24,506 nucleotides of DNA from JAYUHK01 sp043767025. Its GTDB lineage: Bacteria; Bacteroidota; Bacteroidia; Chitinophagales; Saprospiraceae. Every line of letters begins with the position of its first letter. The stretch's first letter is position 1. The notes under the pieces were generated by a model that did no database searches, had not been told where the DNA came from, and saw only the letters and a program-made list of their open reading frames with translations. Location of the stretch: assembly GCA_043767025.1 (NCBI GenBank), contig JAYUHK010000232.1, positions 1 to 24,506 of the forward strand, written 5' to 3'. Both the position numbers and the translations under genes were made by a program. Of the stretch, positions 1-6,592 are shown one piece after another.

Positions 1-3
1 TAT

Positions 4-99
4 AAGTTTTTAGTTTTTAATTTTGAGTCGTCATAAACTATTGAAAATCAACAAATTATGTCGAATATTAGATGTCATCTATTTAAGTGTAAGAACTTA
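4..99 (+). repeat. Dispersed 96-bp repeat, copy 1
   Basis: This stretch aligns without gaps to 12757-12852 in the same orientation, with 4 mismatches in 96 positions (92/96). It is AT-rich, has no start-to-stop reading frame of note and lies downstream of carA. The similarity stops after position 99, and the sequence up to 225 does not match what follows the other copy. The left edge is only three bases inside the window, so the copy may extend further left. Noncoding repeats of this sort in Bacteroidota are often remnants of miniature transposable elements, but that identity is inferred. Confidence 0.85.
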
Positions 100-225
100 C
101 GAAAAAATAACGCAGTGATTGGTGTAATTGAGCAGAAAAAATGAGTAGTTTATTTTAGATACATTCCTTATGAAAAGAGAAAAAATCGGAAGTGTTGTTT
201 TTTCTTGCTTTTTTTCTAAAATTAA

Positions 226-1311
226 CTACATCATCGCTACAAAATCATCGAATAAATATCTTGCGTCGTGCGGACCGGGCGCAGCTTCGGGGTGATACTG
301 GACCGAAAAAGCGGGTTGGTGTTTGAGGCAAATGCCTTCTATGGAGTCGTCGTTGAGGTTGATGTGGGTGATTTCTATTTGTTCGTGCTTGGCGCGGACG
401 GTGTCGGGGTGGATGCCGAATCCGTGATTTTGGCTGGTGATTTCGCACTTTCCTGTCCGCAAATTTTTTACGGGGTGATTGATGCCTCTATGTCCGTTGT
501 GCATTTTGTAGGTCGGAATATCCAATGCCAGAGCCAAAAGTTGATGCCCAAGACAGATGCCAAAGAGTGGTTTTTGGGCGGCTAAAATTTCTTTTACGGT
601 AGTCACGGCGTACTGCATCGGCTCGGGGTCGCCGGGTCCGTTGGACAAAAAGTATCCGTCGGGCTGCCATTTTTGGAGTTCAGCAAAAGTGGTGCGGGCG
701 GGAAATATTTTCAAAAAACAATTTCTATCCGTCAAATTGCGGAGAATATTTTGCTTGCAGCCAAAATCCAAAACGGCGACTTTGTGCTTGGCACTTGGGT
801 CACCGAGCGTATAGGCTTCCGCGACGCTGACCGCGCTCGCCAGTTCCAGACCGCTCATGTCGGGAACTTTTTTGAGTTGCTCCGCAAGAAGCTGAATATC
901 GGTTATTTCTGACGAAATAATTCCGTTCATAGCACCTTTGCTGCGAATGTGCAGCACGAGGGCGCGCGTATCTACGTCTGTGATGCCGACCAAATGCTCG
1001 TTTTCAAAGTAAGTTTGTAGGCTTTCGTCCGCCATTGGGCGCGAAAATCCGTCGTTGAAAGTGTGGCAAATAAGTCCCGCTATTTGAGGTTGGGCGGATT
1101 CTGCGTCTGTTTTTTTGGTACCATAATTGCCGATGTGGGCGTTGGTGGTCACGAGCAGCTGACCGAAGTAGGAGGGGTCTGTAAAAATTTCTTGGTAGCC
1201 CGTCATGCCTGTATTGAAGCAGATTTCGCCGCCGGCGGTACCGATTTTGCCAGCCGCTTTGCCATGCCAAACGCTGCCGTCGGCGAGTAAAAGTATTGCG
1301 GAAGTAGTCAT
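226..1311 (-). CDS. carA: Carbamoyl-phosphate synthase small (glutamine amidotransferase) subunit
   Basis: CarA hydrolyses glutamine and passes ammonia to the large subunit CarB to make carbamoyl phosphate for pyrimidine and arginine synthesis in the cytoplasm. The 361-residue protein is slightly shorter than the roughly 380 usual for the family. The N-terminal domain carries GEICFNTGMTGYQEIFTDP (28-46). The class I amidotransferase domain shows SNGPGDPE (223-230), the nucleophile Cys253 in GICLGHQ, and His340 and Glu342 in YHPEAAPGPHD, so the catalytic triad is complete. The ATG start lies only 6 nt after the ftsY stop, which suggests co-transcription with ftsY. carB is not in the window. 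No terminator is obvious in the 225 bp downstream. Confidence 0.97.
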   Translation of the reverse strand: MTTSAILLLADGSVWHGKAAGKIGTAGGEICFNTGMTGYQEIFTDPSYFGQLLVTTNAHIGNYGTKKTDAESAQPQIAGLICHTFNDGFSRPMADESLQTYFENEHLVGITDVDTRALVLHIRSKGAMNGIISSEITDIQLLAEQLKKVPDMSGLELASAVSVAEAYTLGDPSAKHKVAVLDFGCKQNILRNLTDRNCFLKIFPARTTFAELQKWQPDGYFLSNGPGDPEPMQYAVTTVKEILAAQKPLFGICLGHQLLALALDIPTYKMHNGHRGINHPVKNLRTGKCEITSQNHGFGIHPDTVRAKHEQIEITHINLNDDSIEGICLKHQPAFSVQYHPEAAPGPHDARYLFDDFVAMM

Positions 1312-1317
1312 AAAATT

Positions 1318-2274
1318 TTATTTTTTGAACATTGCGTCCACGAAGGCGCGCTTGTTAAAAATTTGTAGTTGATGAATGGATTCGCCTACGCCGATGTATT
1401 TGATGGGTATTTTGAATTGGTCGCTGATGCCGATTGCGATGCCGCCTTTTGCGGTGCCGTCCAATTTGGTCAATGCCAGTGCGCTGACTTCGGTGGCGGC
1501 GGTGAACTGTTTGCACTGTTCCATTGCATTTTGTCCGGTCGTAGCGTCCAAGACGAGGAGGACTTCGTGGGGTGCGTTGGGCAATTTTTTCTCAATGCTT
1601 CGCTTTATTTTTGAAAGTTCGTTCATCAAGTTTATCTTGGTGTGGAGTCGCCCAGCCGTGTCAATAATGCAAATATCGCAGTTATTTTCGACTGCAAAAT
1701 TGACGCTTTCAAAGGCAACTGCGGCAGGGTCAGCGTCCATTCCCTTGCTAAAAAAATGGCAGCCTACGCGGTCTGCCCAAATTTTGAGTTGATCTACGGC
1801 TGCTGCACGAAACGTATCTCCAGCTCCCAATACGACTGATTTTCCTTGTTGCCGAAATTGGTACGCCAGCTTGCCAATCGTAGTCGTTTTGCCGACTCCG
1901 TTCACCCCTACCACCATGATTACGTAGGGGCGTTGAGCGACGGGCGGTTCAAAACTATCAATTTCGGCGGTATTATTTTCGGCGAGGAGTTGGACGATTT
2001 CGTCCCTCAATATTTCATTGAGTTCGTCTGTATTGAGGTATTTGTCGCGAGCGACTCGGGCTTCGATGCGGTCAATAATTTTGACAGTTGTTTCCAATCC
2101 GACATCGGAGGAGATAAGAATACTCTCCAACTCGTCCAAAACTTCCACATCTACTGTTGTTTTTCCAGCGACTGCCCGGGAAAGTTTAGAAAAAAGCCCT
2201 TCTTTTGTTTTCTCCAAGCCTTTATCGAGGTCTTGTTCTTTTTCTTTGCTAAAAAATTTTTTAAAAAAACTCAT
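1318..2274 (-). CDS. ftsY: Signal recognition particle receptor FtsY (SRP GTPase)
   Basis: FtsY docks SRP-ribosome complexes at the inner membrane for co-translational insertion. The 318-residue protein has a short charged N-terminus (about 1-30) with no long acidic A domain, an N-domain helical bundle, then the G domain. GTPase motifs are GVNGVGKT (123-130), DTFRAAAVDQ (153-162), DTAGR (205-209) and TKLDG (269-273), and the C-terminal amphipathic region ends in FVDAMFKK. All catalytic motifs are intact. The 106 bp upstream, between ftsY and the nuclease gene, show no full-consensus promoter, so transcription may start upstream of the nuclease. In many Bacteroidota ftsY follows DUF4295 directly; here a terminator and a nuclease gene intervene. 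Confidence 0.97.
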   Translation of the reverse strand: MSFFKKFFSKEKEQDLDKGLEKTKEGLFSKLSRAVAGKTTVDVEVLDELESILISSDVGLETTVKIIDRIEARVARDKYLNTDELNEILRDEIVQLLAENNTAEIDSFEPPVAQRPYVIMVVGVNGVGKTTTIGKLAYQFRQQGKSVVLGAGDTFRAAAVDQLKIWADRVGCHFFSKGMDADPAAVAFESVNFAVENNCDICIIDTAGRLHTKINLMNELSKIKRSIEKKLPNAPHEVLLVLDATTGQNAMEQCKQFTAATEVSALALTKLDGTAKGGIAIGISDQFKIPIKYIGVGESIHQLQIFNKRAFVDAMFKK

Positions 2275-2380
2275 AGTTGGTCGTTTTGATGTTGCTTCTG
2301 GAGGTTTTAATTTTCACAAATTGGGTTTGGGAAGGAAGAAAAAGTAATATAATTTATTTCAGTTTCGTTCCCTATCTTCT

Positions 2381-3256
2381 TCATGCCTTATTTTTTAATT
2401 CGTCCAGTTCTTCGCGCTCTAATTCTGTAATATCCATTATTTCTTCATCTGAATATCCTTTTTTGATACATTTAGTGGCTATTTCTTCTGCTTTTTGCCT
2501 TCTCACTCTTTCTTCCGCTTCGAGTTTCAGCGTGGTAGCGTAGCTTGCTTCGTCGCTCAAACGTTCAATATACCTATTGTATTTTTTTCTTTCTTCTTCG
2601 GACATATTCATAATATTGAGCTTTTTTCTTACGGCTTTCATTCCTTTTGCTCTAAAACTATCCAACACTTCACTATTTTTGAAAAAATATATCCATTCAT
2701 CGAGCGTATCGTTGATTACATCATTGAATTTGGCTGCGCGAATAAGATAATATTCAGGATAAGTTTGGTGGACTTCGTTCTTACCAAACATTTTTTTTTG
2801 CACGCCCGTTAGCTGGAGTTCCTTCTTATTGTGCAAGCCAATAAATTTAGTTTGTCCCACATAGACGTAGTCGTCGCCCTTGCCCAAATCAAAATAGACA
2901 ATACTAATAGCGATTACTTTTTTTATATTTGCGTAATCTTCACCAACGGATAGATTTGCTGTGACGACTTTGGAGGTTGCAAAAAGCATTCGCATCAAAT
3001 AGTCCAACTCTCGAGTATTTTGGATTTCGATGATAATGTGTTCTCCTTTCGAGTTTTCTGCATACAAATCGACTCGGTTAAATTTTTCGTACTCTGCCTC
3101 TTGGTTACTTTCGCTTTCCAAAAGTCCCTCAATTTTTATATCGTCCTTCAGAAGTTCTGAAAGAAAACCCTCCAAAATATCGAAGTTTTTTTTATCTCGC
3201 AGCATATTTTTTGCTGCCCAATCGAAACGAATATGATTTTTTGCCACGGTTGTCAA
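2381..3256 (-). CDS. Rpn-type PD-(D/E)XK nuclease family putative transposase
   Basis: The 291-residue protein belongs to the PD-(D/E)XK group that includes recombination-promoting Rpn nucleases (PDDEXK_2-like). The N-terminal FDWAAKNMLRDKKNFDILEG (11-30) is typical of Bacteroidota members. The nuclease core is seen in RVDLYAENSKGEHIIIEIQ (61-79), with Asp63 and the E-x-Q of Glu77/Gln79 as likely metal-binding and catalytic residues. The C-terminal third (about 215-291) is charged and predicted helical. These genes are mobile or amplified in many genomes and cleave DNA in the studied Rpn proteins, but the exact role here is unknown. It has its own consensus promoter, appears intact, and lies between the ribosomal unit and ftsY. 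No terminal inverted repeats were found around it. Confidence 0.85.
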   Translation of the reverse strand: MTTVAKNHIRFDWAAKNMLRDKKNFDILEGFLSELLKDDIKIEGLLESESNQEAEYEKFNRVDLYAENSKGEHIIIEIQNTRELDYLMRMLFATSKVVTANLSVGEDYANIKKVIAISIVYFDLGKGDDYVYVGQTKFIGLHNKKELQLTGVQKKMFGKNEVHQTYPEYYLIRAAKFNDVINDTLDEWIYFFKNSEVLDSFRAKGMKAVRKKLNIMNMSEEERKKYNRYIERLSDEASYATTLKLEAEERVRRQKAEEIATKCIKKGYSDEEIMDITELEREELDELKNKA

Positions 3257-3267
3257 TATTTATAGGA

Positions 3268-3298
3268 CAAAACTACCGAATTACTACCAATATCCAAA
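3268..3298 (-). promoter_or_regulatory. Bacteroidota-type promoter for the nuclease gene
   Basis: Read on the minus strand, TTTG (3295-3298) is followed after 19 bp by TAGTTTTG (3268-3275). This matches the Bacteroidota primary sigma consensus TTTG-N19-21-TAnnTTTG at every defined base. Transcription would start near 3262, only a few bases before the ATG at 3256, implying a very short leader. It may also serve ftsY and carA downstream. Confidence 0.7.
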
Positions 3299-3325
3299 AA
3301 CCCATTCCGAGCTTCTGACAAAAGA

Positions 3326-3365
3326 CAAAAGGCTTTTCTTTTGACAATCAAAGAAAAGCCTTTTG
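3326..3365 (-). terminator. Intrinsic terminator after DUF4295
   Basis: A perfect 16-bp inverted repeat (3326-3341 and 3350-3365) encloses an 8-base loop. It lies 54 bp past the DUF4295 stop. The outer arm supplies a short U-rich run on the minus strand. It should end the tRNA-Arg-rpmB-rpmG-DUF4295 transcript before the nuclease promoter. Confidence 0.8.
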
Positions 3366-3419
3366 CAGAACAATAAGTCATAGACACACTGCGCAAGAGC
3401 TGTTGTGGGGCAAAGTAAA

Positions 3420-3599
3420 TTACTTCGCTCCGAAAAATTCTTTCGTCTTGTCTTTATGAACGATTTGTTCTTTGTAAGTATATTTGCCCGTCACGGGGTC
3501 TTTGATACTTTTTATAACGCGTACATGGTCTTTTCCAGAGCCTGCATTGGGGTCACGTTGCTTACCAACACGCGAGTTTTTTGATACTTTCTTTGCCAT
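3420..3599 (-). CDS. DUF4295 family small basic protein, ribosome-associated
   Basis: A 59-residue lysine-rich protein starting MAKKVSKNSRVGKQRDPN and ending KTKEFFGAK. It matches the DUF4295 family, which is restricted to Bacteroidota and almost always encoded next to rpmG and rpmB. The size, high basic content and operon position point to a small ribosomal protein. I recall that structural work on Flavobacterium ribosomes assigned this family to the large subunit, but I cannot confirm the naming here. The ATG at 3597-3599 is 53 nt after the rpmG stop. The terminator at 3326-3365 closes the unit. Confidence 0.9.
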   Translation of the reverse strand: MAKKVSKNSRVGKQRDPNAGSGKDHVRVIKSIKDPVTGKYTYKEQIVHKDKTKEFFGAK

Positions 3600-3652
3600 G
3601 ATTGATTATTGATTAAATAATTTTGAATGAATTGGAGGAATGAGCGCGGCGA

Positions 3653-3841
3653 CTACTTGATTTCACGGTGCACAGTAATCTTACGCATCACCGAATTGTA
3701 TTTTTTCAATTCTATGCGGTCGGGCGTATTCTTACGGTTTTTTTCTGTGATGTAGCGCGATGTACCCGGAAGACCACTGGCTTTGTGTTCCGTACATTCC
3801 AAAATAATCATAATGCGATTACCTTTACTTTTCTTTGCCAT
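3653..3841 (-). CDS. rpmG: Large-subunit ribosomal protein bL33
   Basis: The 62-residue basic protein starts MAKKSKGNRIMIILECTEHK and contains the L33 pattern SRYITEKNRKNTPDRIELKK (28-47). It binds near the E site of the 50S subunit. It has a single cysteine (Cys16), lacking the CxxC pairs of the zinc-binding form, so it is the zinc-independent (C-minus) type. It lies 67 nt after rpmB and 53 nt before DUF4295 on the same strand, forming the usual small operon. Confidence 0.96.
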   Translation of the reverse strand: MAKKSKGNRIMIILECTEHKASGLPGTSRYITEKNRKNTPDRIELKKYNSVMRKITVHREIK

Positions 3842-3908
3842 TTTATGTTGCTATTAAAAAATTATCGAAATTGAAAAGCTCAAAATTTTAGTTCTGAACT
3901 CAAAAAAA

Positions 3909-4157
3909 CTACAGTTTTATTCCTGTATCAACGCCTGCTTTGTGCAGTTTTTTCAGGTAGGCGTAAAGACCCAACTTGTTGATGGTGCGGATAGCGTGCG
4001 CCGTAATGCGGAGCGTCACCCACTCGCCAGTTTCAGGCATGAAAAAGCGTTGCTTTTGCAAATTTGGTAAAAAACGACGGCGCGTTTTTGCGTTGGAGTG
4101 CGACACGTTGTTGCCTGTAATGGGGCGAACACCTGTCAGTTGACAAACTTTAGACAT
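3909..4157 (-). CDS. rpmB: Large-subunit ribosomal protein bL28
   Basis: The 82-residue protein starts MSKVCQLTGVRPITGNNVSH and has the L28 core RRRFLPNLQKQRFF (26-39) and WVTLRITAHAIRTINKLGL (46-64). It is a structural component of the 50S subunit. Only one cysteine (Cys5) is present, so the CxxC zinc site of some L28 proteins is absent. It is the first protein gene after tRNA-Arg. The 74 nt between tRNA and start codon contain two inverted repeats (described separately) and an A-rich run just before the ATG instead of a Shine-Dalgarno sequence, as is usual for this phylum. Confidence 0.97.
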   Translation of the reverse strand: MSKVCQLTGVRPITGNNVSHSNAKTRRRFLPNLQKQRFFMPETGEWVTLRITAHAIRTINKLGLYAYLKKLHKAGVDTGIKL

Positions 4158-4167
4158 TTTTTTTAAT

Positions 4168-4227
4168 TTGAATGTAATTCAATAAGGAATGAGAACGAAA
4201 TAAGCAAATTATTTCACGCACATTCCT
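4168..4227 (-). promoter_or_regulatory. Structured 5' leader of rpmB (candidate RNA element)
   Basis: Two inverted repeats lie between the tRNA 3' end and rpmB. The larger has a 7-bp outer stem (4185-4191 with 4221-4227), a symmetric 5x5 internal loop, a 7-bp inner stem (4197-4203 with 4209-4215) and a 5-nt terminal loop. The smaller is a 6-bp stem with a 3-nt loop (4168-4173 with 4177-4182) ending 10 nt before the ATG. There is no U-tract, so this does not look like a terminator. It could be a tRNA-mRNA processing site or a ribosomal-protein autoregulatory leader; the function is inferred. Confidence 0.45.
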
Positions 4228-4231
4228 AATG

Positions 4232-4305
4232 TGACTTCGAAAGGATTCGAACCTTTAACCTCCTGATCCGTAGTCAGGGACTCTATCCAATTGAGCTACG
4301 AAGCC
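4232..4305 (-). tRNA. tRNA-Arg (anticodon ACG)
   Basis: Read on the minus strand this folds as a cloverleaf. The acceptor stem is GGCTTCG/CGAAGTC with one G-U pair. The D stem is GCTC/GAGT, and the anticodon stem CCTGA/TCAGG closes the loop CTACGGA. The T stem AAAGG/CCTTT has loop TTCGAAT, and the discriminator base is A. The anticodon ACG (wobble A expected to become inosine) reads CGU, CGC and CGA arginine codons. The 3' CCA is not encoded. It is preceded by its own promoter and followed 74 nt later by rpmB. Confidence 0.97.
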
Positions 4306-4336
4306 AATCCTAATCTTATTATTATAAAATAATTCA

Positions 4337-4368
4337 CAAAGTTACACTCCAAAAAAATGGTTTGCAAA
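4337..4368 (-). promoter_or_regulatory. Promoter of the tRNA-Arg/rpmB unit
   Basis: On the minus strand TTTG (4365-4368), a 20-bp spacer and TAACTTTG (4337-4344) match the Bacteroidota consensus at every defined base. The predicted start near 4332 is about 27 nt upstream of the mature tRNA 5' end. No other consensus promoter lies between the tRNA and rpmB, so this probably drives the whole tRNA-ribosomal protein unit. Confidence 0.7.
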
Positions 4369-4387
4369 TTCTTTGTGTAAAATATTT

Positions 4388-4975
4388 TTATTTTTTAGCT
4401 TTTGCTGCTTCCGTCGCTGCGCTACGCAATGCACGAGGGATTTCGATAATCGCTACTGGGATACTCGGCGAGTTGATTATCTCTACGCCTTCGCCGACCG
4501 TAATGTCGCGAACCCGAATCGACTGACCCAAATCCAAGCCGCTGATGTCGAGTATCAACTCGTCCACCAACTTATCGGGAGTGGTTTTGATTTCTACACG
4601 GCGAACCATCTGCAACAATTTTCCACCTGCCTTTACGCCCGGAGAAACTCCTTTGAAACGCACTGGAACACCTACTTTTACGGGCTTTCCGGGTACTAAC
4701 TCCAAAAAATCCATGTGCATCAACACCTCTGACACGGGGTGGAACTGCATAGATTTGACGATGCAATCAACTGTTCTGCCGCCGATGGTGATTTTAGCTG
4801 TTTTGAAGTCTGGCGTATACACCAAGTGGCGCACTTCCTTTGGAGAAGTAGCGAAATGGATAGTTTCGGTGCCGCCGTATATTACGCAAGGCACTAAACC
4901 GTCATTTTTGGTAGCTTTTGAGCCTTTTTTTCCGAGTGCTACTCGGGGTGTTCCTGCTATTGCAATGGATTCCAT
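4388..4975 (-). CDS. rplY: Large-subunit ribosomal protein bL25 (Ctc/TL5 type)
   Basis: bL25 binds 5S rRNA in the 50S subunit. The 195-residue protein is the long form. The N-terminal RNA-binding domain (about 1-92) includes GLVPCVIYGG (26-35) and FHPVSEVLMHMDFLELVPG (78-96). It is followed by a TL5-type beta domain (about 97-185) with VPVRFKGVSPGVKAGGKL (103-120), and a short Ala/Lys tail. It stands alone between the susD terminator and the tRNA unit with its own promoter. The pth or prs genes that often neighbour it in other bacteria are not here. The 5' leader carries an inverted repeat at its very start. Confidence 0.96.
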   Translation of the reverse strand: MESIAIAGTPRVALGKKGSKATKNDGLVPCVIYGGTETIHFATSPKEVRHLVYTPDFKTAKITIGGRTVDCIVKSMQFHPVSEVLMHMDFLELVPGKPVKVGVPVRFKGVSPGVKAGGKLLQMVRRVEIKTTPDKLVDELILDISGLDLGQSIRVRDITVGEGVEIINSPSIPVAIIEIPRALRSAATEAAKAKK

Positions 4976-5010
4976 TGGTCGTTATTTACAAATTGATTGA
5001 GTAGTAATTA

Positions 5011-5051
5011 CGTTTTTGAGGGCGCAGAACTAACCGCTATCTTCAAAAACG
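5011..5051 (-). promoter_or_regulatory. Inverted repeat at the 5' end of the rplY leader
   Basis: A perfect 9-bp inverted repeat (5011-5019 with 5043-5051) encloses 23 nt. Given the promoter at 5056-5088, the predicted transcript would begin within a few bases of 5051, so this stem-loop would occupy the extreme 5' end of the mRNA. About 35 nt then separate it from the ATG. It could be an autoregulatory bL25 binding site or an mRNA-stabilising hairpin; neither is shown. Confidence 0.45.
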
Positions 5052-5055
5052 ACTG

Positions 5056-5088
5056 CAAAGGTAGTTATTTATTTTGTTTTATTCCAAA
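5056..5088 (-). promoter_or_regulatory. Promoter of rplY
   Basis: On the minus strand TTTG (5085-5088), a 21-bp spacer and TACCTTTG (5056-5063) match the Bacteroidota consensus at every defined base. The start would be near 5051, giving a leader of about 75 nt. Confidence 0.7.
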
Positions 5089-5150
5089 TGTTTTCATAAT
5101 TTTTATAATTTTTTATCAAAAAAAGTTATCCACACATTTCTTTGCCACCA

Positions 5151-5192
5151 AAAAAAAGCCTTCCGTCCTGTTAGAGAGAGAAGGCTTTTTTT
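5151..5192 (-). terminator. Terminator after susD
   Basis: A perfect 13-bp inverted repeat (5151-5163 with 5180-5192) whose outer parts are runs of A and T encloses a 16-nt loop. It begins 24 bp after the susD stop. Because both arms end in homopolymer runs, it could also act on the opposite strand. Confidence 0.85.
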
Positions 5193-5215
5193 ATTTTGCG
5201 GTCATTGGTGGTTTA

Positions 5216-6532
5216 TTACTTATCCCACCAGACTCTGCCGTAAAGTCCGTAGGTACTGCCTTTCGGAGTTTGTTTGTTCAAGTCTAACTCTTTTTGAGAA
5301 TAAAAGAATCTACGTGGCACAGCACTTCCGGCGTTTGGTACGAGCGCGGGAAAACCTGTTCTTCTCCAATCCGTCCATACTTCAGGGTTGGTGTAGAGTG
5401 CCAAGTATTTTTGCGTCATGATTTCCTTCAAAGTAACGCTTGCTGGTGTTACAGATGGTTGGGCTATGTAAGTAGCGAGTTGCGCTGCGGTCAAGCCCAG
5501 CTCCGAGAAGGAAGCTCCGATTGCATCTGCATAAGCGGTTGTGACGCTCAATCCAGTTTTTGACAAACACTCTGCTGCTATAAATTTTTGCTCTGTGTAG
5601 GTCAAAAGCCCGACTTTTTGGTCGATAGTGAACAATGGGTGCGGGTCGCTGTAAAGCGAAGCTCCTAAAATCGCACGTCGTGGGTCTTTGAGTTGTGCCA
5701 AAATAGTATCATAATTGATTCCTACTTCTGCGTCGCCACGTTGTGTGTTGTATTGATACCAAGGTGCAGCACCTGTTTCTGCGGGGATAAAGCCGAAGCG
5801 CGCGTCGTCCGAGCCGTCCGCGAATCCGCCTGAAAGTGAGTTGAGTGCTTTGCCATAGTTGGCGGCATCTACTTTTCCCAAGTGCAAGTAAGCGCGAGCT
5901 TCTAATACGTTACAAAATTTTATCCATTTTGCGGTAGAGCCGCCATAAATGATGTCGTCTTTGTCTGGCTTTAAAATTCCTGCTGAAGTGGCGGTAAGTT
6001 TGGTTTTTGCCGCAGTGATGAGGCTAAAAACGGTCGCATAGATTTGCTCTTGCGTGTCGTAAGCGGGTTGTAGATTATCCGTTCCTTTGAGAGCATTGGA
6101 GTACGGAATATCGCCCCAAACATCTGTCGCCATGAGCAACGTAAAGGCTTCTAAAGCGCGCGCTATACCGCCGAATGTATTGTATCCGTTGGCATCTGAC
6201 GTGGCTTTTAGTTGCTGCACATCTGCCAAAATACCAGCATAGCAGTTTTCCCACATAGAGCTAAAATCGTCTGGGACGAATGAATAGCCTTGATAAGCTG
6301 CGAATTGGCGGTTGTTTCCGTCAATGTGTTGCGTCATAATAGACGAATAACGAGCATCGTCGCCGCCATATACATAGGCTACTTTGGTTTCGATACCCGG
6401 TAGCAGCGTTTTTGGGGAGGCGTTGGTCGTCAAGTCTGGATTGACGTTCACGTCGCCGAAGTAGTTTTTGCAAGAACTCAAACTTAACGCGAGGGCTGCA
6501 AAAAATAATAAACTTATTTTATTAAATTTCAT
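5216..6532 (-). CDS. SusD/RagB-type outer-membrane nutrient-binding lipoprotein (SusD-like_2 group)
   Basis: This is the surface lipoprotein that lids the SusC channel and delivers ligand to it. The 438-residue precursor has a lipoprotein signal (1-20) with Cys21 as the lipidated residue in LSLSSCKNYFGDVNVNPD. That start, and the aromatic C-terminal VWWDK, are typical of the SusD-like_2 subgroup rather than starch-type SusD. TPR-like helical regions fill the middle. The gene follows susC after 60 nt and is followed by a strong terminator. The substrate cannot be read from the sequence: no glycoside hydrolase, peptidase or regulator gene is adjacent, so oligosaccharide or peptide are both open. 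Confidence 0.92.
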   Translation of the reverse strand: MKFNKISLLFFAALALSLSSCKNYFGDVNVNPDLTTNASPKTLLPGIETKVAYVYGGDDARYSSIMTQHIDGNNRQFAAYQGYSFVPDDFSSMWENCYAGILADVQQLKATSDANGYNTFGGIARALEAFTLLMATDVWGDIPYSNALKGTDNLQPAYDTQEQIYATVFSLITAAKTKLTATSAGILKPDKDDIIYGGSTAKWIKFCNVLEARAYLHLGKVDAANYGKALNSLSGGFADGSDDARFGFIPAETGAAPWYQYNTQRGDAEVGINYDTILAQLKDPRRAILGASLYSDPHPLFTIDQKVGLLTYTEQKFIAAECLSKTGLSVTTAYADAIGASFSELGLTAAQLATYIAQPSVTPASVTLKEIMTQKYLALYTNPEVWTDWRRTGFPALVPNAGSAVPRRFFYSQKELDLNKQTPKGSTYGLYGRVWWDK

Positions 6533-6592
6533 AAAATATTATTTTTTTAATACTTGAATAGTAAATAATTAATTTTGCTATTAAGTTTGGTT

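Noticed and set aside
2381..3256. Toxin-antitoxin or defence-island interpretation of the PD-(D/E)XK gene
   Set aside because: No partner gene or other defence gene is adjacent, and the sequence fits the Rpn/PDDEXK transposase family.
3653..4157. Frameshift or truncation because bL33 and bL28 lack zinc-binding cysteine pairs
   Set aside because: Full-length, cysteine-poor forms of both proteins are normal paralogue types; the frames are intact.
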